From NCBI GenBank assembly GCA_031763025.1, contig JASSKH010000001.1:6054024-6118023 (forward strand): 64,000 bases of DNA. Reading direction: 5' to 3'. Within the stretch, counting starts at the first letter, position 1. The number at the start of each line of letters is the position of its first letter. Positions 47,801 to 56,787 of this stretch are shown piece after piece. Below the pieces are notes generated by a model. The model saw nothing but the letters and a program-made list of their open reading frames with translations. It had not been told where the DNA came from and made no database searches. Both the position numbers and the translations under genes were made by a program. This DNA is from Macrocystis pyrifera. Lineage: Eukaryota > Sar > Phaeophyceae > Laminariales > Laminariaceae.

Positions 47801-50112
47801 CGATACAGCAACACTGTACTTCCCAACGGGGCCCACGTTTGGTACAAGGGCGACGACGGTCTGTGGTGGCTCGGGAAAATCAGCGCAATTACACCGACGG
47901 ATGGAGTATATTTGGTTCGATTTTTGGACGACCCGGGACCAATCAAGCTTCCTCCTTCTCCGGCGCGCTACACGACTTCGACGAGAGCTGTACGAGGTTC
48001 TTGGTGTCTGCAAATTCACTTGGCTAGCGCGTTTACACGGGGGGGTCCAGCGTAACGCAGATGAATCTCGAGGTGCCGCCGTGGATAGCTGATTTTCGCT
48101 TCTTGACTGCACTCGTTATTTATATATTTTTTGTCGTCTTCCTGGACTTTGGGGGATGAATTTTTGTCTGCCCGATATGTTTCTGGTGTCTTTTCCTTTG
48201 TTTTGGCTGGGTTGGGGATGTGTTTTTGCGTATGCTGTCCTGCCTACCCCCCCGCCCAGTGTCGGGACTGGTCTGGGCACTCGGCCGCTCAATTGCGGGC
48301 CAGGGCGCGCTTTCAGAGTTGTGGACTGGGTTTAGGTGGTTCTTGCCGTCTTCCGTGTTATTTTCTTTTCGTTCCCGTACTCACTTTTCGCTTTTCTGTG
48401 CATCTTCCTCGCCCCCCCCCCGTGCGGGCGGCATGGCGATGGCTTTCATCGACGATTTCTTCCTGCTCCTTAAGGCTAGGTCTTCCCTTAATTTTTTTAA
48501 CGTATTTTACGGGCTTCGTTGCCTCACCGTTCAGAGGTGTCGGAGTGGGTTTTGAGGAGCCGCATCTTCGACTCATGTTCTAGTTCATGGAATCGGGGTT
48601 TCCACGAATTTCCCATAATTCTGCATATACGGCTCACCAGAGTGGGCTAGTGTTATGATACTGCTTTGTATGAGGTTGAAAGCCTTTAATTACCTGGGTT
48701 CAGTCACTGGGAACGTGTTTGTAGTACGTGGAAGGCTTATCTTAGATGGAAAACCAGGGGTTTTCCAGAGGTGGACGAGCTTGGTCTCAGTCTCCGCGTG
48801 CACGAAAGGAATAAAACTGCTCTTCTTCTATAGCTAAGCAAGCAATACACGTGAGTACCAACGATTATCGGCTTAAAAGGCAGACCTATCCAGGGATACA
48901 AAGTGTCCCGCAACCGATGATCTTAACAACAGCGGTATAATATAGTCTGTCCTCAAAAATAAGTTGTGTGTGTTCTTCACGTTAAAATGATGGGTGGGTG
49001 CAGATGCTACTTCTAAACAAGTGTGCAGGGCTTCATACGAGTTTTATTATTTCGCTCTTGCGCCACTCCCCTATTAAAACGGCACCTCCCGGAGGGGAAC
49101 CTTGTATATATATATATATATACGATGATCATGATTACGATCACGATATTTCTTCATCCGAGTCGTATATATGATACCTGGTACCAGATAAAAGCTACCG
49201 GTACTTCATTTTTTTGTTTATTCCGCTATCCAAGTGCCAAAAGGCTTACCTGGTACAGATAGAGTGTACAAGGTACCAGGTATAGTGTACCTGGTACGTG
49301 CTACCTGGAACGTGTTGTTCGTACGTACGTAGCATAGAGCTAAGCAGTAAAATAGGCCGAACAGAGCCAAGGCACAGCAGCAGTGACAGCCTTACTGATC
49401 CCGCCAAGAACCTGGAAACAATACGAAATAATAATGCTATTACGGGGGTTCATAGTTAATAGGACCTATTTTATACATAAAAACCTATATATTTACCTAT
49501 TTTTACTAACAATATTTGATCCTACTTACTATGGTCCCCTGTAATAACAAGAGTACGTACACATACCACTGACCAGGTAGGCACGTACCGCATAACCAGG
49601 TGCCAGGTACCAGTATGTACGAGTACGTACTCGTATATTGCAGTATTGCTTGTTTGTTACATGTGTATAAACAGACGAGAGATCCCGAGGCCAATCATTT
49701 ACGTACGTACAATACAGGGCAGTCAAAAAAAGACATAAAAATTCCACAACACGAAAGAATCAAGGAGTGCACACACACCGCAAAAATGATGAGCGCGGGA
49801 GGAGTGAGTGAGTAAGAAACACACCTGAAATTCACGGGCTGACAGGTCGCCCGTTGTAACATCTGCAACCGTCTCCGCGCCCATCCTCAGGGCGGCGCAG
49901 CTGGCCTCCCTTCCTCGAGACCCTGTCCACGCCGACGGGGCTGCCGTGGCAGCCCGCGAGGAGCACGATGCTAGCGCATTTGAAGGCGACCAAGATGCAG
50001 CTCGTCGACAACTCGAGGAAGATTTCGCAAAGGGGTACACAGAAAAGGCTTGCAGCCTTGTGCTCAGCAGCAGCACCGCGAGCGTTCCAATCAAGTTTCT
50101 TGCCAAGGCCAT
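35850..50112 (-). CDS. Putative plastid-targeted protein of unknown function, 4 exons
   Basis: Exons in transcript order: 50112-49825, 41000-40857, 38314-38183, 35939-35850. All junctions are in phase 0 with GT-AG borders (donors GTGTGT, GTGAGC, GTGAGG), giving 217 residues and a TAA stop. The ATG sits in ACCATGG. The mature part alternates acidic loops and beta-like strands: NEDGTITAGA, GKWSYDGKKYSMEISREFD, PYVVARVFAGYVEEVLP, IVTGDIVMDDMD, then VGFFKMISAP. The pattern suggests a small beta-barrel or lipocalin-like fold, but I do not recognise the family. Introns are 8.8, 2.5 and 2.2 kb and full of repeats. If the third donor is not used, exon 3 reads three more codons to a stop at 38168. Confidence 0.75.
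36268..36560. mobile_element. Family D element
   Basis: CGGACAGACCGTCTACAGAT ... AAGTGGGAATCGG ... ATCCGAG, with GTTCCTCAGCTGCCGTTGTG inside. Confidence 0.78.
36749..36828. mobile_element. Family B MITE
   Basis: AGGACTGCAGTCCCGTTTGG ... TCGTCCTCCGAAACGGGACT. Confidence 0.8.
37478..37552. mobile_element. Family B MITE
   Basis: ACTGCAGTCCCGTTTGGGGG ... TTAGTCCTCAAAACGGGAGC, CAGTCGTAAAATGG. Confidence 0.78.
37758..38065. repeat. CTA triplet-rich tract
   Basis: Runs of CTA/TAC at 37758-37810 and 38000-38065, split by a family A MITE, with two TATTAATA octamers in or beside them. Confidence 0.75.
37883..37987. mobile_element. Family A MITE
   Basis: TTACGGGGGACAAATAGTAA ... ACTATAGCCCCCCGTA next to TA, inserted in a CTA-rich triplet region of intron 3 of the plastid-targeted gene. 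Confidence 0.87.
38690..38905. mobile_element. Family D element, inverted and diverged
   Basis: CGGGTGGGAGCCGTATGATC, CCGTTTCCTGATTAGAATC and GATTCTGTACGACCTCATCTAG match D in reverse. It is more decayed than the other copies. Confidence 0.65.
39178..39430. mobile_element. Family E MITE
   Basis: CTGGGCACTGGCACAGAATG ... CAGCCAGTGCCCAGCCCTA, interior CAGTATACTGCTGCAATCCA. Confidence 0.83.
40250..40610. repeat. GCCAAGCCTACTGC tandem repeat
   Basis: Units CTACTGCGCCAAGC, CTACGGCAAGC and CTACGCCAAGC recur. A 35-bp piece with AAAGCATGCTACGCCAAGCC occurs twice (40434, 40469). Confidence 0.82.
41390..42060. repeat. Family C repeat cluster with three GTCAGCTGTGAG modules
   Basis: The module ATACGTCAGCTGTGAGTTCG to CGTCTATATTCCA occurs at about 41405, 41528 and 41870, nearly identical. 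The GGCACTA module lies between copies two and three. Recent local amplification is likely. Confidence 0.78.
42366..42598 (+). mobile_element. tRNA-derived SINE, copy 2 (5' truncated)
   Basis: It carries only the body of the same family, from CTTGCATTAAAAATTG to AAAGTGATGATTTAAAATAT. The tRNA-like head is missing, as in a 5'-truncated retroposed copy. Confidence 0.8.
42600..44000. repeat. GTACTCGCAGTA repeat field with a ~700-bp duplication
   Basis: Dozens of GTACTCGCAGTA, TACTGCGAGTAC, CAGTACTCCCAGTATTT and related words in both orientations. A block near 42890-43330 recurs diverged at 43580-43990 (TACTTTCGGG, GGGGCAACTGGAGTACTTA, GTATATACTGCGAGT in the same order). Confidence 0.83.
44293..44640 (+). 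mobile_element. tRNA-derived SINE, copy 1 (full length)
   Basis: The head GGCGTCCCCGGTGGC has a box A-like stretch and a box B-like GAGTTCGAGTCTC. A tRNA-unrelated body follows (GATTAGCGGAAAGCGCGAGA to AAAGTGATGATG), then an AT-dinucleotide tail. A small insertion interrupts box A in this copy. Confidence 0.85.
45590..45725. repeat. Detached fragment of the GTACTCGCAGTA field
   Basis: GGGGTTCGGTACTGCTCACA, TTTGGGCCTTCTCAGTACTC and GTTTTGCCGCCAGTACTCC match the end of the block at 43850-43930. Confidence 0.75.
46011..46290 (+). repeat. 5' LTR
   Basis: It begins TGTTATGATACTGCTTTG and ends GATCTTAACA. It aligns along its whole length to 48651-48928 with scattered substitutions and a few small indels. 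Confidence 0.92.
46291..48055 (+). pseudogene. Broken gypsy pol remnant: integrase, chromodomain and C-terminal module
   Basis: The CxxC of the integrase zinc domain (NCVKCQARK) is followed by the catalytic triad: Asp in SIDYFGPL, Asp in LSDNGLQF, and Glu in GGVERVNHT, with 35 residues between the last two. A TGA at 46792-46794 and another at 47113-47115 each replace what is normally Trp. A one-base gain in the C-run at 47208-47212 shifts the frame. The rest (to 48055) encodes a chromodomain (MYETHWKGLSRPSWERE) and then a module with WYKGDDGLWWLGKI and VRFLDDPGPIKL. The element is inactive. Confidence 0.92.
48651..48928 (+). repeat. 3' LTR
   Basis: It is the partner of 46011-46290, with the same TGTTATGATA start and CTTAACA end. 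Differences include a 5-bp gap near position 35 of the LTR and an extra TTC in the CTCTTCTTCTATAGC stretch. The divergence shows the insertion is not recent. Confidence 0.92.
49315..49330. other. Run of CGTACGTA and TACCWGGTA motifs (49170-49330)
   Basis: Four TACCWGGTA motifs (about 49177, 49248, 49272, 49286) and a CGTACGTACGTA tract lie within 160 bp, the densest cluster of this motif in the window. Confidence 0.7.
49440..49544. mobile_element. Family A MITE
   Basis: TTACGGGGGTTCATAGTTAA ... ACTATGGTCCCCTGTAA flanked by TA on both sides. Confidence 0.88.
49825..50112 (-). other. Bipartite plastid presequence encoded by exon 1 (inferred)
   Basis: Residues 1-22 have a short N-region, a hydrophobic run (LIGTLAVLLL) and a likely cleavage before Phe in RLQA-FSVYPFA. 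A Ser/Ala/Arg-rich, acid-free stretch follows to about residue 68. This is the layout of stramenopile and cryptophyte plastid presequences, where an aromatic residue follows the signal peptidase site. Targeting is inferred from composition only. Confidence 0.7.
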
Positions 50113-50409
50113 GGTTCCAGGTGGCGGATCGTGGTGGACTGCGGGTGGAGAGGATGGACGGACGGGGGGTTGAGAGACGCTCGTTGGAAACATGAGTTGA
50201 TCGGATTTCCCTGGCCGATTCCTGAGTCTTTCTTCTCTTCGCAACGTACCGCTCTGTCCGGTAATGTAATGACCGTTAAAACTTGATGTTGAAATTAAAC
50301 ATGTCTTATATTTCCGTCCATGTAGGTACGAATCTCATCATCTCTTCTTGTAGCATGCTTTTCGTCTTCTTGTGCATCATCTGTTGGCAAGCACGTTCAT
50401 TGCTCCTCA

Positions 50410-51039
50410 ATGCTACCCCGTACACCGTTCTGTCTGACAGGTGGAGGTACAACCCAACACACAGCCATGTCAACTCGGCGGGACACACTCTTACCTCACT
50501 GCTCTAAGCTACGTGTCTCTTTTATGGTGCGTGTGATATGCGGGCAATTCCACGCGTGTGCGGGGGGGGGAGATTTACGCTATATTTCCCGAAATATATG
50601 GAAGCGTTTCCTCGAATGCGCGCCATTTCTTACCGAGGATCGTTACGAGATGTACTGGTATCTTTCGAAAATACGAGAGATGTGCGCTTTCAAACGATAC
50701 GGTACACAACAGTGCAGGAAAGATGACAGCAGATCTTGCGGTGAGGGGTGGTGTTGCGGAAACATGCTGCTGCTGTGCTCTCCTCTCGTCCCTCCTACAC
50801 ATGTGAAGAACACACACACAGCAGTCAACAAGTCGCTCCGTTTTACACCAGTCATCGTTTTGTCATGCCGGCGTATCTATACCGTTCGGTGGATTTTTTC
50901 ACTCACTTACTTGCAGTATGTATACGTAGAACTACAGCAGTACCATACGAGTACACTGACTGACTTTGTTGTGCCGGGCTCGAACAAGTGCATAGCCCTT
51001 GGTGGCAGGGGGGAGAGCGATATCCACAGGTGGCACTGA
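50410..51039 (+). other. Orphan ORF of 209 codons
   Basis: It starts at an ATG and is uninterrupted for 627 nt in sequence of roughly even base composition. The product is Cys-rich (11 or more) without a recognisable domain, and it lies upstream of the plastid-targeted gene on the other strand. Third-position GC is not raised as in real exons here, so chance or an old element is likely. Confidence 0.2.
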
Positions 51040-51379
51040 GTACGCCTGTTACTTGCCTCAAACGACACGTTCAATGGTGGTTGACGTGCAGTGTGCTTTG
51101 TTGTAAAAAACATGTTCTTATTCTGTAACTAACTGCAGTGGTGGTGGTGCAGTGATGATGATAGCGTGGTGGTGGCGCAGCAAGCAGTAAATACCGGTAA
51201 TCTGGTAATATGATACCGCCGCTCGCAGCATACCAACGATGATGTGTACGTACTTGATACAAGCTTCACAGGGGGGCTGCGGGGGGCTGAAATTGTGATG
51301 CTATACGCCGAGCGCAGCCTAAGCACAGCTTCATATTGTACTTGCACCCGGGGAGGAGGGGGGGGGCATATTAATTTGG

Positions 51380-51415
51380 TGCTTGCCTCACATAGTCATT
51401 TGACCATTTTGACCG

Positions 51416-51448
<33 letters not shown>

Positions 51449-51640
51449 ATACTCATATCATGCATGGCCGTAGTCGTTTGATTATAGACCCCAGCATCCC
51501 TGCAATGCTGGGACGGAGCACGTCGGGTTTTCACCGACCAGGCAGACAATGCTTGCACCAAGCGCCAAGCGCCGCGAGGTGTTGGGCGAGTCGCATGAAG
51601 GGTGGGCCACATCCTACTCAGAACCGCCTGCAAGGCGGCC
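51380..51640. repeat. Family F repeat
   Basis: GCATGGCCGTAGTCGTTTGA, GCTGGGACGGAGCACGTCGG and CGCGAGGTGTTGGGCGAGTC, preceded by a G31 run (51417-51447). Confidence 0.8.
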
Positions 51641-51849
51641 TTTGGGGGGGCGGGGGGGTAATCACGCCGGCGCAATACACGCCACTCAAAGGATTAGTAC
51701 AGACAGGCAGGCACTAAGACACATACCCAGGCAACCCCTGGCAACCGCTGGCAACCCCCGCGAAACAACAAATTCTACTGTTAATACTATTCCCGTACTA
51801 GTGCTGTACGTACAGCTTCTCGTATTAACAGTAGCTCTCTTGACCCCTT

Positions 51850-51935
51850 TAACTACTACAGTCCCCTTTTGTGAGGACAAACTACTCAAATTCCAATACC
51901 GTGTGTCCCCGAAAACGGGACTGCGGTCCTAAAAG
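51850..51935. mobile_element. Family B MITE
   Basis: CTACTACAGTCCCCTTTTGT ... TGTCCCCGAAAACGGGACTG, CGGTCCTAAAAGG. Confidence 0.78.
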
Positions 51936-53044
51936 GATTACCGACAATAGGAACTCGCGCTGGTGGATATTTGTAACCGTCAACTGTGTGCTGCGTTGGT
52001 TGGTGGGAAAACACAGAAACGTCGGACATGACGCAAGCGTATAATCACAAATATTAACGTACTGCTGCTGTAGGTTGCTCGTTTCGGGAGATTCCGGTGG
52101 TCGGACGGGACACCGCGGAGGTTCGGGGACGCAAAGCTGGAAAGGAGCCCGCCCTAAGTTTTGGCGCCGTCGTCAAATTAGAAAACTGCTCCATTCATAC
52201 ACTTGACTCTGTTGTCTGAGCTTGACCCGAAGCTCGATGACTGGGTTGTGTACCTGGCTGGTGTGGTGTGCACGATGACGACATGCCTGGTATGGCACGA
52301 CGTACGTACGTAGCCCCCTAAACCTACACCGCCTACTCCCGATGACAACCGACTGCACGGACGATTGCGAAAATACGACAAAAAAAAAAGAGCACGCAAC
52401 GAAAAGTACCAGGAAACTCGTACGAGTAGGTGTTCAACATACGGTACATAAAACACACCGAGGGGTGATTCATTTTTCACACCCAGGACGTCGAAAACAC
52501 AAAGCTATCAAAACACTCGGTACAAGCTTGTCAACAACAACAGCGTAATTTTTTGTTCCGCGTTCCCCGCCCAAAGAAAGCTTGGTATGTACGCGTACAA
52601 GGCACATGATGTATCTCGTGACTGCCCCATACCTGGTATATGAACAGTCGTGTACGGTTCCTCAGTGCCAGGGTGAAAACGTTTTTGCTGTCCCTTGTTG
52701 TACGAATGCAGTGTTTTTGTAGCTTTTGTAAAGTTAAAAAAAAAAGTCACCCGGAATGTGAGATCGAAAAAAATCGACGAAAAACAGACTATCAACAACA
52801 GGCGGTATGGGTAGAGGGTCATCGTGCACGTGTAGACACATTTCGACGGCTCGGGAACCTTCCAGTGAACAGCGCCCTGATAACCAGCTCACTCGAACTC
52901 TTCTGCAGGGGGTGACGTTGCGGCCGTCATACCACGTACTAGCCATATGTCTTACAGCAGTACGCAGTGCGGCGTGACCCAGTGGCAGGCGAACATCGTG
53001 CGGTGTCCCCTTCGAGTGCTCTGAAGTACAGCAGCAGTGGCCCC

Positions 53045-53215
53045 TCCACAGCGCCTGTACGCGCCAGCCAACAATATTGGCACTACCCCGCATACCACCA
53101 CAATGATTAATCCCATCTGCTGTGCCAAGCGATTCTACAGGCACTACACCGGGCAACCGGCACTACTCAACGAGCACCATAGAGGGTAACCGGCACTAAT
53201 GCTGTACTGCTGTAC
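53045..53215. repeat. Family C repeat
   Basis: GCCAGCCAACAATATTGGCA, TAATCCCATCTGCTGTGCCA, GGGCAACCGGCACTACTCAA and CATAGAGGGTAACCGGCACT. Confidence 0.73.
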
Positions 53216-53559
53216 TCCATCACACGTGAAACGTACAGCAATCACCCATTCCGCTACGTACTGTAGGGGGGGGGTCGGGAGCACAGTGACAGTATTAGTC
53301 GCGTCGTCCTTTCTGTTGTTAACGTTGTAGTATTAACAATTTTTATCACAAGGGATGCGGCAATACCAAAAAAAAAATGCACACAACCCCGAGAAGCAGA
53401 GCCTCGAAAAAAACGACGCTGCGACAAAAACTCATCGCCTTCCTTCCGCTGATGCGCTCCCATACCCACCTGACTCACAAAACACACAAAACTCTCAACA
53501 AAATCGCGCCCACGGTGTGTCCCAACCACAAACACATTTACATTGACCCCCCCGCCCCC

Positions 53560-53672
53560 TACCCTACCCCTGTCTGGTCGGTGTAAACCCGACGTGTTCC
53601 GTCCCGGCACTGCAGGGATGGGAAGGCAGAAGGTCTATGGTCATACGACTACGGCCATGAATGGCATCACTA
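53560..53672. repeat. Family F half element, inverted, next to the CDC7 stop
   Basis: TCTGGTCGGTGTAAACCCGA, CGTCCCGGCACTGCAGGGAT and TCATACGACTACGGCCATGA, ending 23 bp from the CDC7 stop codon. Confidence 0.75.
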
Positions 53673-53694
53673 CACCCCGCCCCCCCGCCAACAA

Positions 53695-56600
53695 CTACGC
53701 TTCTTCAACAAACGGATGCATGAGCGCATCCTTCGCCGATAGCCGTTCCTTCGGGTCTACCTTCAGCATCCCCCTCACCAGGCACAGAGCGTCCGCGCGC
53801 GCTTTCCCTTCGCCGCCACCCCCACTGCTTGCTCCCTCACCTAACAGCGGGGCGCACAACCGCTCGAGCGGGCCGACTCTTTGCGAGGGGAATTCCGCGA
53901 TGTCACACCGGCCGCTCTTGCGAGCGGCGCGAACGATCTCGCCGCTTCCAAGGAGCGCCGCTATCTGGACGAGAGCCATTTCGTCGCTGTCCGCTGAGGG
54001 AAACAAGGGATACCTTCGAGATAGCAGGCAGAGCAGGATCACCCCCGCGGACCAGACGTCAACAGCGGGTTCCTGTACGGACCAGGGGGAAGGGAGGGGG
54101 GAGGGCACTCGTTTGTTGCTTGCCTTAGTCATTTGACCATTGACCACGAACCCCATCCGAGACGGAGAACCGCTCCTACTCTCCAAAGCAGATACCTTAA
54201 ACATATGGGCGCTCAATACCCGTTTTCCATATGGGGGGACCAACGCGAGGTAGCAAAGCAACGCGTAAATCATCACGCGAAAGTGCGGTTGCAATTCAGG
54301 GCTTGCTGAACAGAGGAGGGAGGCGGGGGGGGGGGGGGGGGACAGGCGCAATTTGAATACCTTATGGAGGCAATGCGCTGGCAAGCGGCGGGCGTAAGAA
54401 AAACCGCCAACTAACGGCCACCGAGCAGGTGTCCCGAATAAGGCCGGAATCGGAAGCCGCTTGCTCACCGACTCCATTTCGAAAGCCGCGCAGGCCGGCA
54501 AACGTTTTTACAACCAGATAGATACATGTATACCCCCTCTTTGATTACTCACCCCACATGGTTGTGACTATACTGCTGTGTTTCACCTCCCCCCCGAAAT
54601 AGACGATTGACAAGACCAAAACTATCGTTTTTACTGGGTTGCAGTCTCTGGACCCCAACGCTTGCATCGCAAGTCCTTGAGAACTGTACCTGGTACCTAC
54701 TCACGTTTCTCGGACAGATCATAATCTACTCAGAGCTTGGATAGATGATGATCTATCTATCTATCTATCTACTGCAGATCATCTAGCAGTTCCTCACCTG
54801 CCGTTGTGAGAGGTTGTGCAGGATCTGCCTTATAGGGCAGATAGATCACACCCAGGAAACACGTGCTGCAGTAAATCATGCAGACTGTACTGCTCCCACC
54901 CACCCGGCAACAGGAGCTAGATCATACAGATCGTACAGATCATCATCTATCTGCCCTGAAATATCTAGATCACCAAGTGGGAATGATCTGTGAGACGATC
55001 TGCCCGAGGTTGTGAACTACTTGGAATCCGTGGAAGATCAATTTCGCTCTGTCGGGAAACGTAAAGCTCCGTTCTGGCAGTAGTGTCCTGGTGGTTCCAG
55101 ACAGAGTGGTAGGCTGAACGCTTCAAAGGGATAACATACAACAACGCTCATCCGCCCCACCAACCTGATCTCGGCAATGCCACAGGATCTCCGGCGCACG
55201 AAAACCCGTCGTGCCTCCCCTCTCCACTTTCCTCAGCAGTTTCGACCGTTCCTCCTTCTCTCGCGCGCTCTCAACGGACACCCTTCCCTCCACGCCCATG
55301 GAGCGAGCTTCGTGATTGCTCCTACTGCTAGTGCCTCGTGGGTTTCCAGTTCGGGAACTCAAGCTCAACGGTGTTTCCCCGCGCGATCTTTTTCGGAGGG
55401 CTCTCCTGGTCCTGTGTGCCGCTAGAGCCTCCGATCGGCATTTCCACCTCTCCGCCGGCTCAGCTAAGCCAAAGTCGATTAGGAACCCTAGCGGGCGAGG
55501 GGGGGGGGGGGGGGTGGCGAGGCGGACCGGTAGAGGCAAGAAGTGGCAGTTACACGCATGCGGTGCAATCAAGGTATGCAGAGGGTGGTTACTTTCTTGC
55601 GAGGAACCGAAAACAAGAGCACGAAGAAAACACAGAAAATTAAAAAAAAAAAAACACACACACACACACACACACACCTTTGGCCTTCCTGGAGTTATAC
55701 ATGAAGTTGCGAGGCTTGATGTCTCTGTGGATAATCCCTTCCCCGTGAACATGTGCCAGGGCCGTCAGGAGGGCCCTCATGTAAACCGCCACCCCCGACA
55801 AGGTGATTGTTTTCATGGTTTGCCGAAAATCGTCATGCTCGAAGAAGGGCATCACCAACGCAAACGCGCCCCCAGGTGTGCGAAGGACTCCTTGCACTCG
55901 AATCACGTTGTGGCGGCCTGCGACAAGGTTTTCCAACGAGAAAGTGTGACACAACGGGGGCGGGGGAGTAGGGGGAAGCGCGTGTGGTATTTTCTGAGTA
56001 AAAGGAAATTCCACAGCAGCAGCAGCAGCCACGGAAATTCCTCATCACTTCCGTATACCAGGTACAGTATACACCACGAGTATATACGACGTACTGTAGT
56101 ACACAACAACGCTCACCAGGTACGTGGCACACAAGAACGCTCCCTTGCCCCTCCCAAGTCCACTCACGCACTACTGCTACTACTACTATTATTATCTACT
56201 ACTACTGCTACTACTGCTACTACTATTAATACTACTTCTACTAATGCTACTACAACAGGTGATACTTCTGTACAATTATTACTACCACGCACTACTACGT
56301 ATCCGGCATACACTCTTGTTGATACAATCAGACTATCATGTAGTATCATGTACTGCTGCTATTGCTATTGTTGCTACTGCCAGCTTCTGGTATTGCTATT
56401 AATACTACTACTACTACTGCTGTAGCAGTACTGCTTCGTACCACTACTGCTTCTGCTACTACTGCTATACTACTACCGTACCACTTGTATTGCCACCGCT
56501 ACAAACTACAGCAGTATTACGGGGGTCCATATAAAATAGGACCTACGGTGCACACAAAAACCTATATATTTCCCTATTTTTCCTCACAATACTTGGTCCT

Positions 56601-56755
56601 ATTTACTCTGGTCCCCCATACTAGTAGTGTATACTATTGCTGCTGCTACTGCTTGCTGCTGTACAGCGGTATTCAACGTTTAGAGCTAAACTTCCGACCG
56701 CGCCGGCCATGCTTGCACCCATGCCTACGATACGTCGATGTCTACGGTATTTTTA

Positions 56756-56787
<32 letters not shown>

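Larger units (their letters stand above)
46011..48928 (+). mobile_element. Internally deleted Ty3/gypsy chromodomain LTR retrotransposon
   Basis: Two LTRs of about 280 bp (TG...CA) enclose 2.36 kb. Only the 3' part of pol remains: integrase from the second half of its zinc domain, a chromodomain, and a C-terminal SH3/Tudor-like module. Gag, protease, reverse transcriptase and RNase H are missing, and the 5' LTR runs straight into integrase codons, so no primer-binding site is evident. ACAG precedes the 5' LTR and follows the 3' LTR, a likely target-site duplication. The element sits in intron 1 of the plastid-targeted gene, antisense to it. Confidence 0.92.
50113..53694. other. Intergenic region upstream of the plastid-targeted gene
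   Basis: It contains an orphan ORF, F, B and C repeats, and short simple repeats. The promoter of the plastid-targeted gene should lie near 50113-50400, but no core element is clear. 52000-53000 holds nothing I recognise. Confidence 0.55.

Noticed and set aside
55316..56425. 369-codon plus-strand ORF
   Set aside because: Antisense to CDC7 exons 2-3, with Leu/Thr runs from microsatellites.
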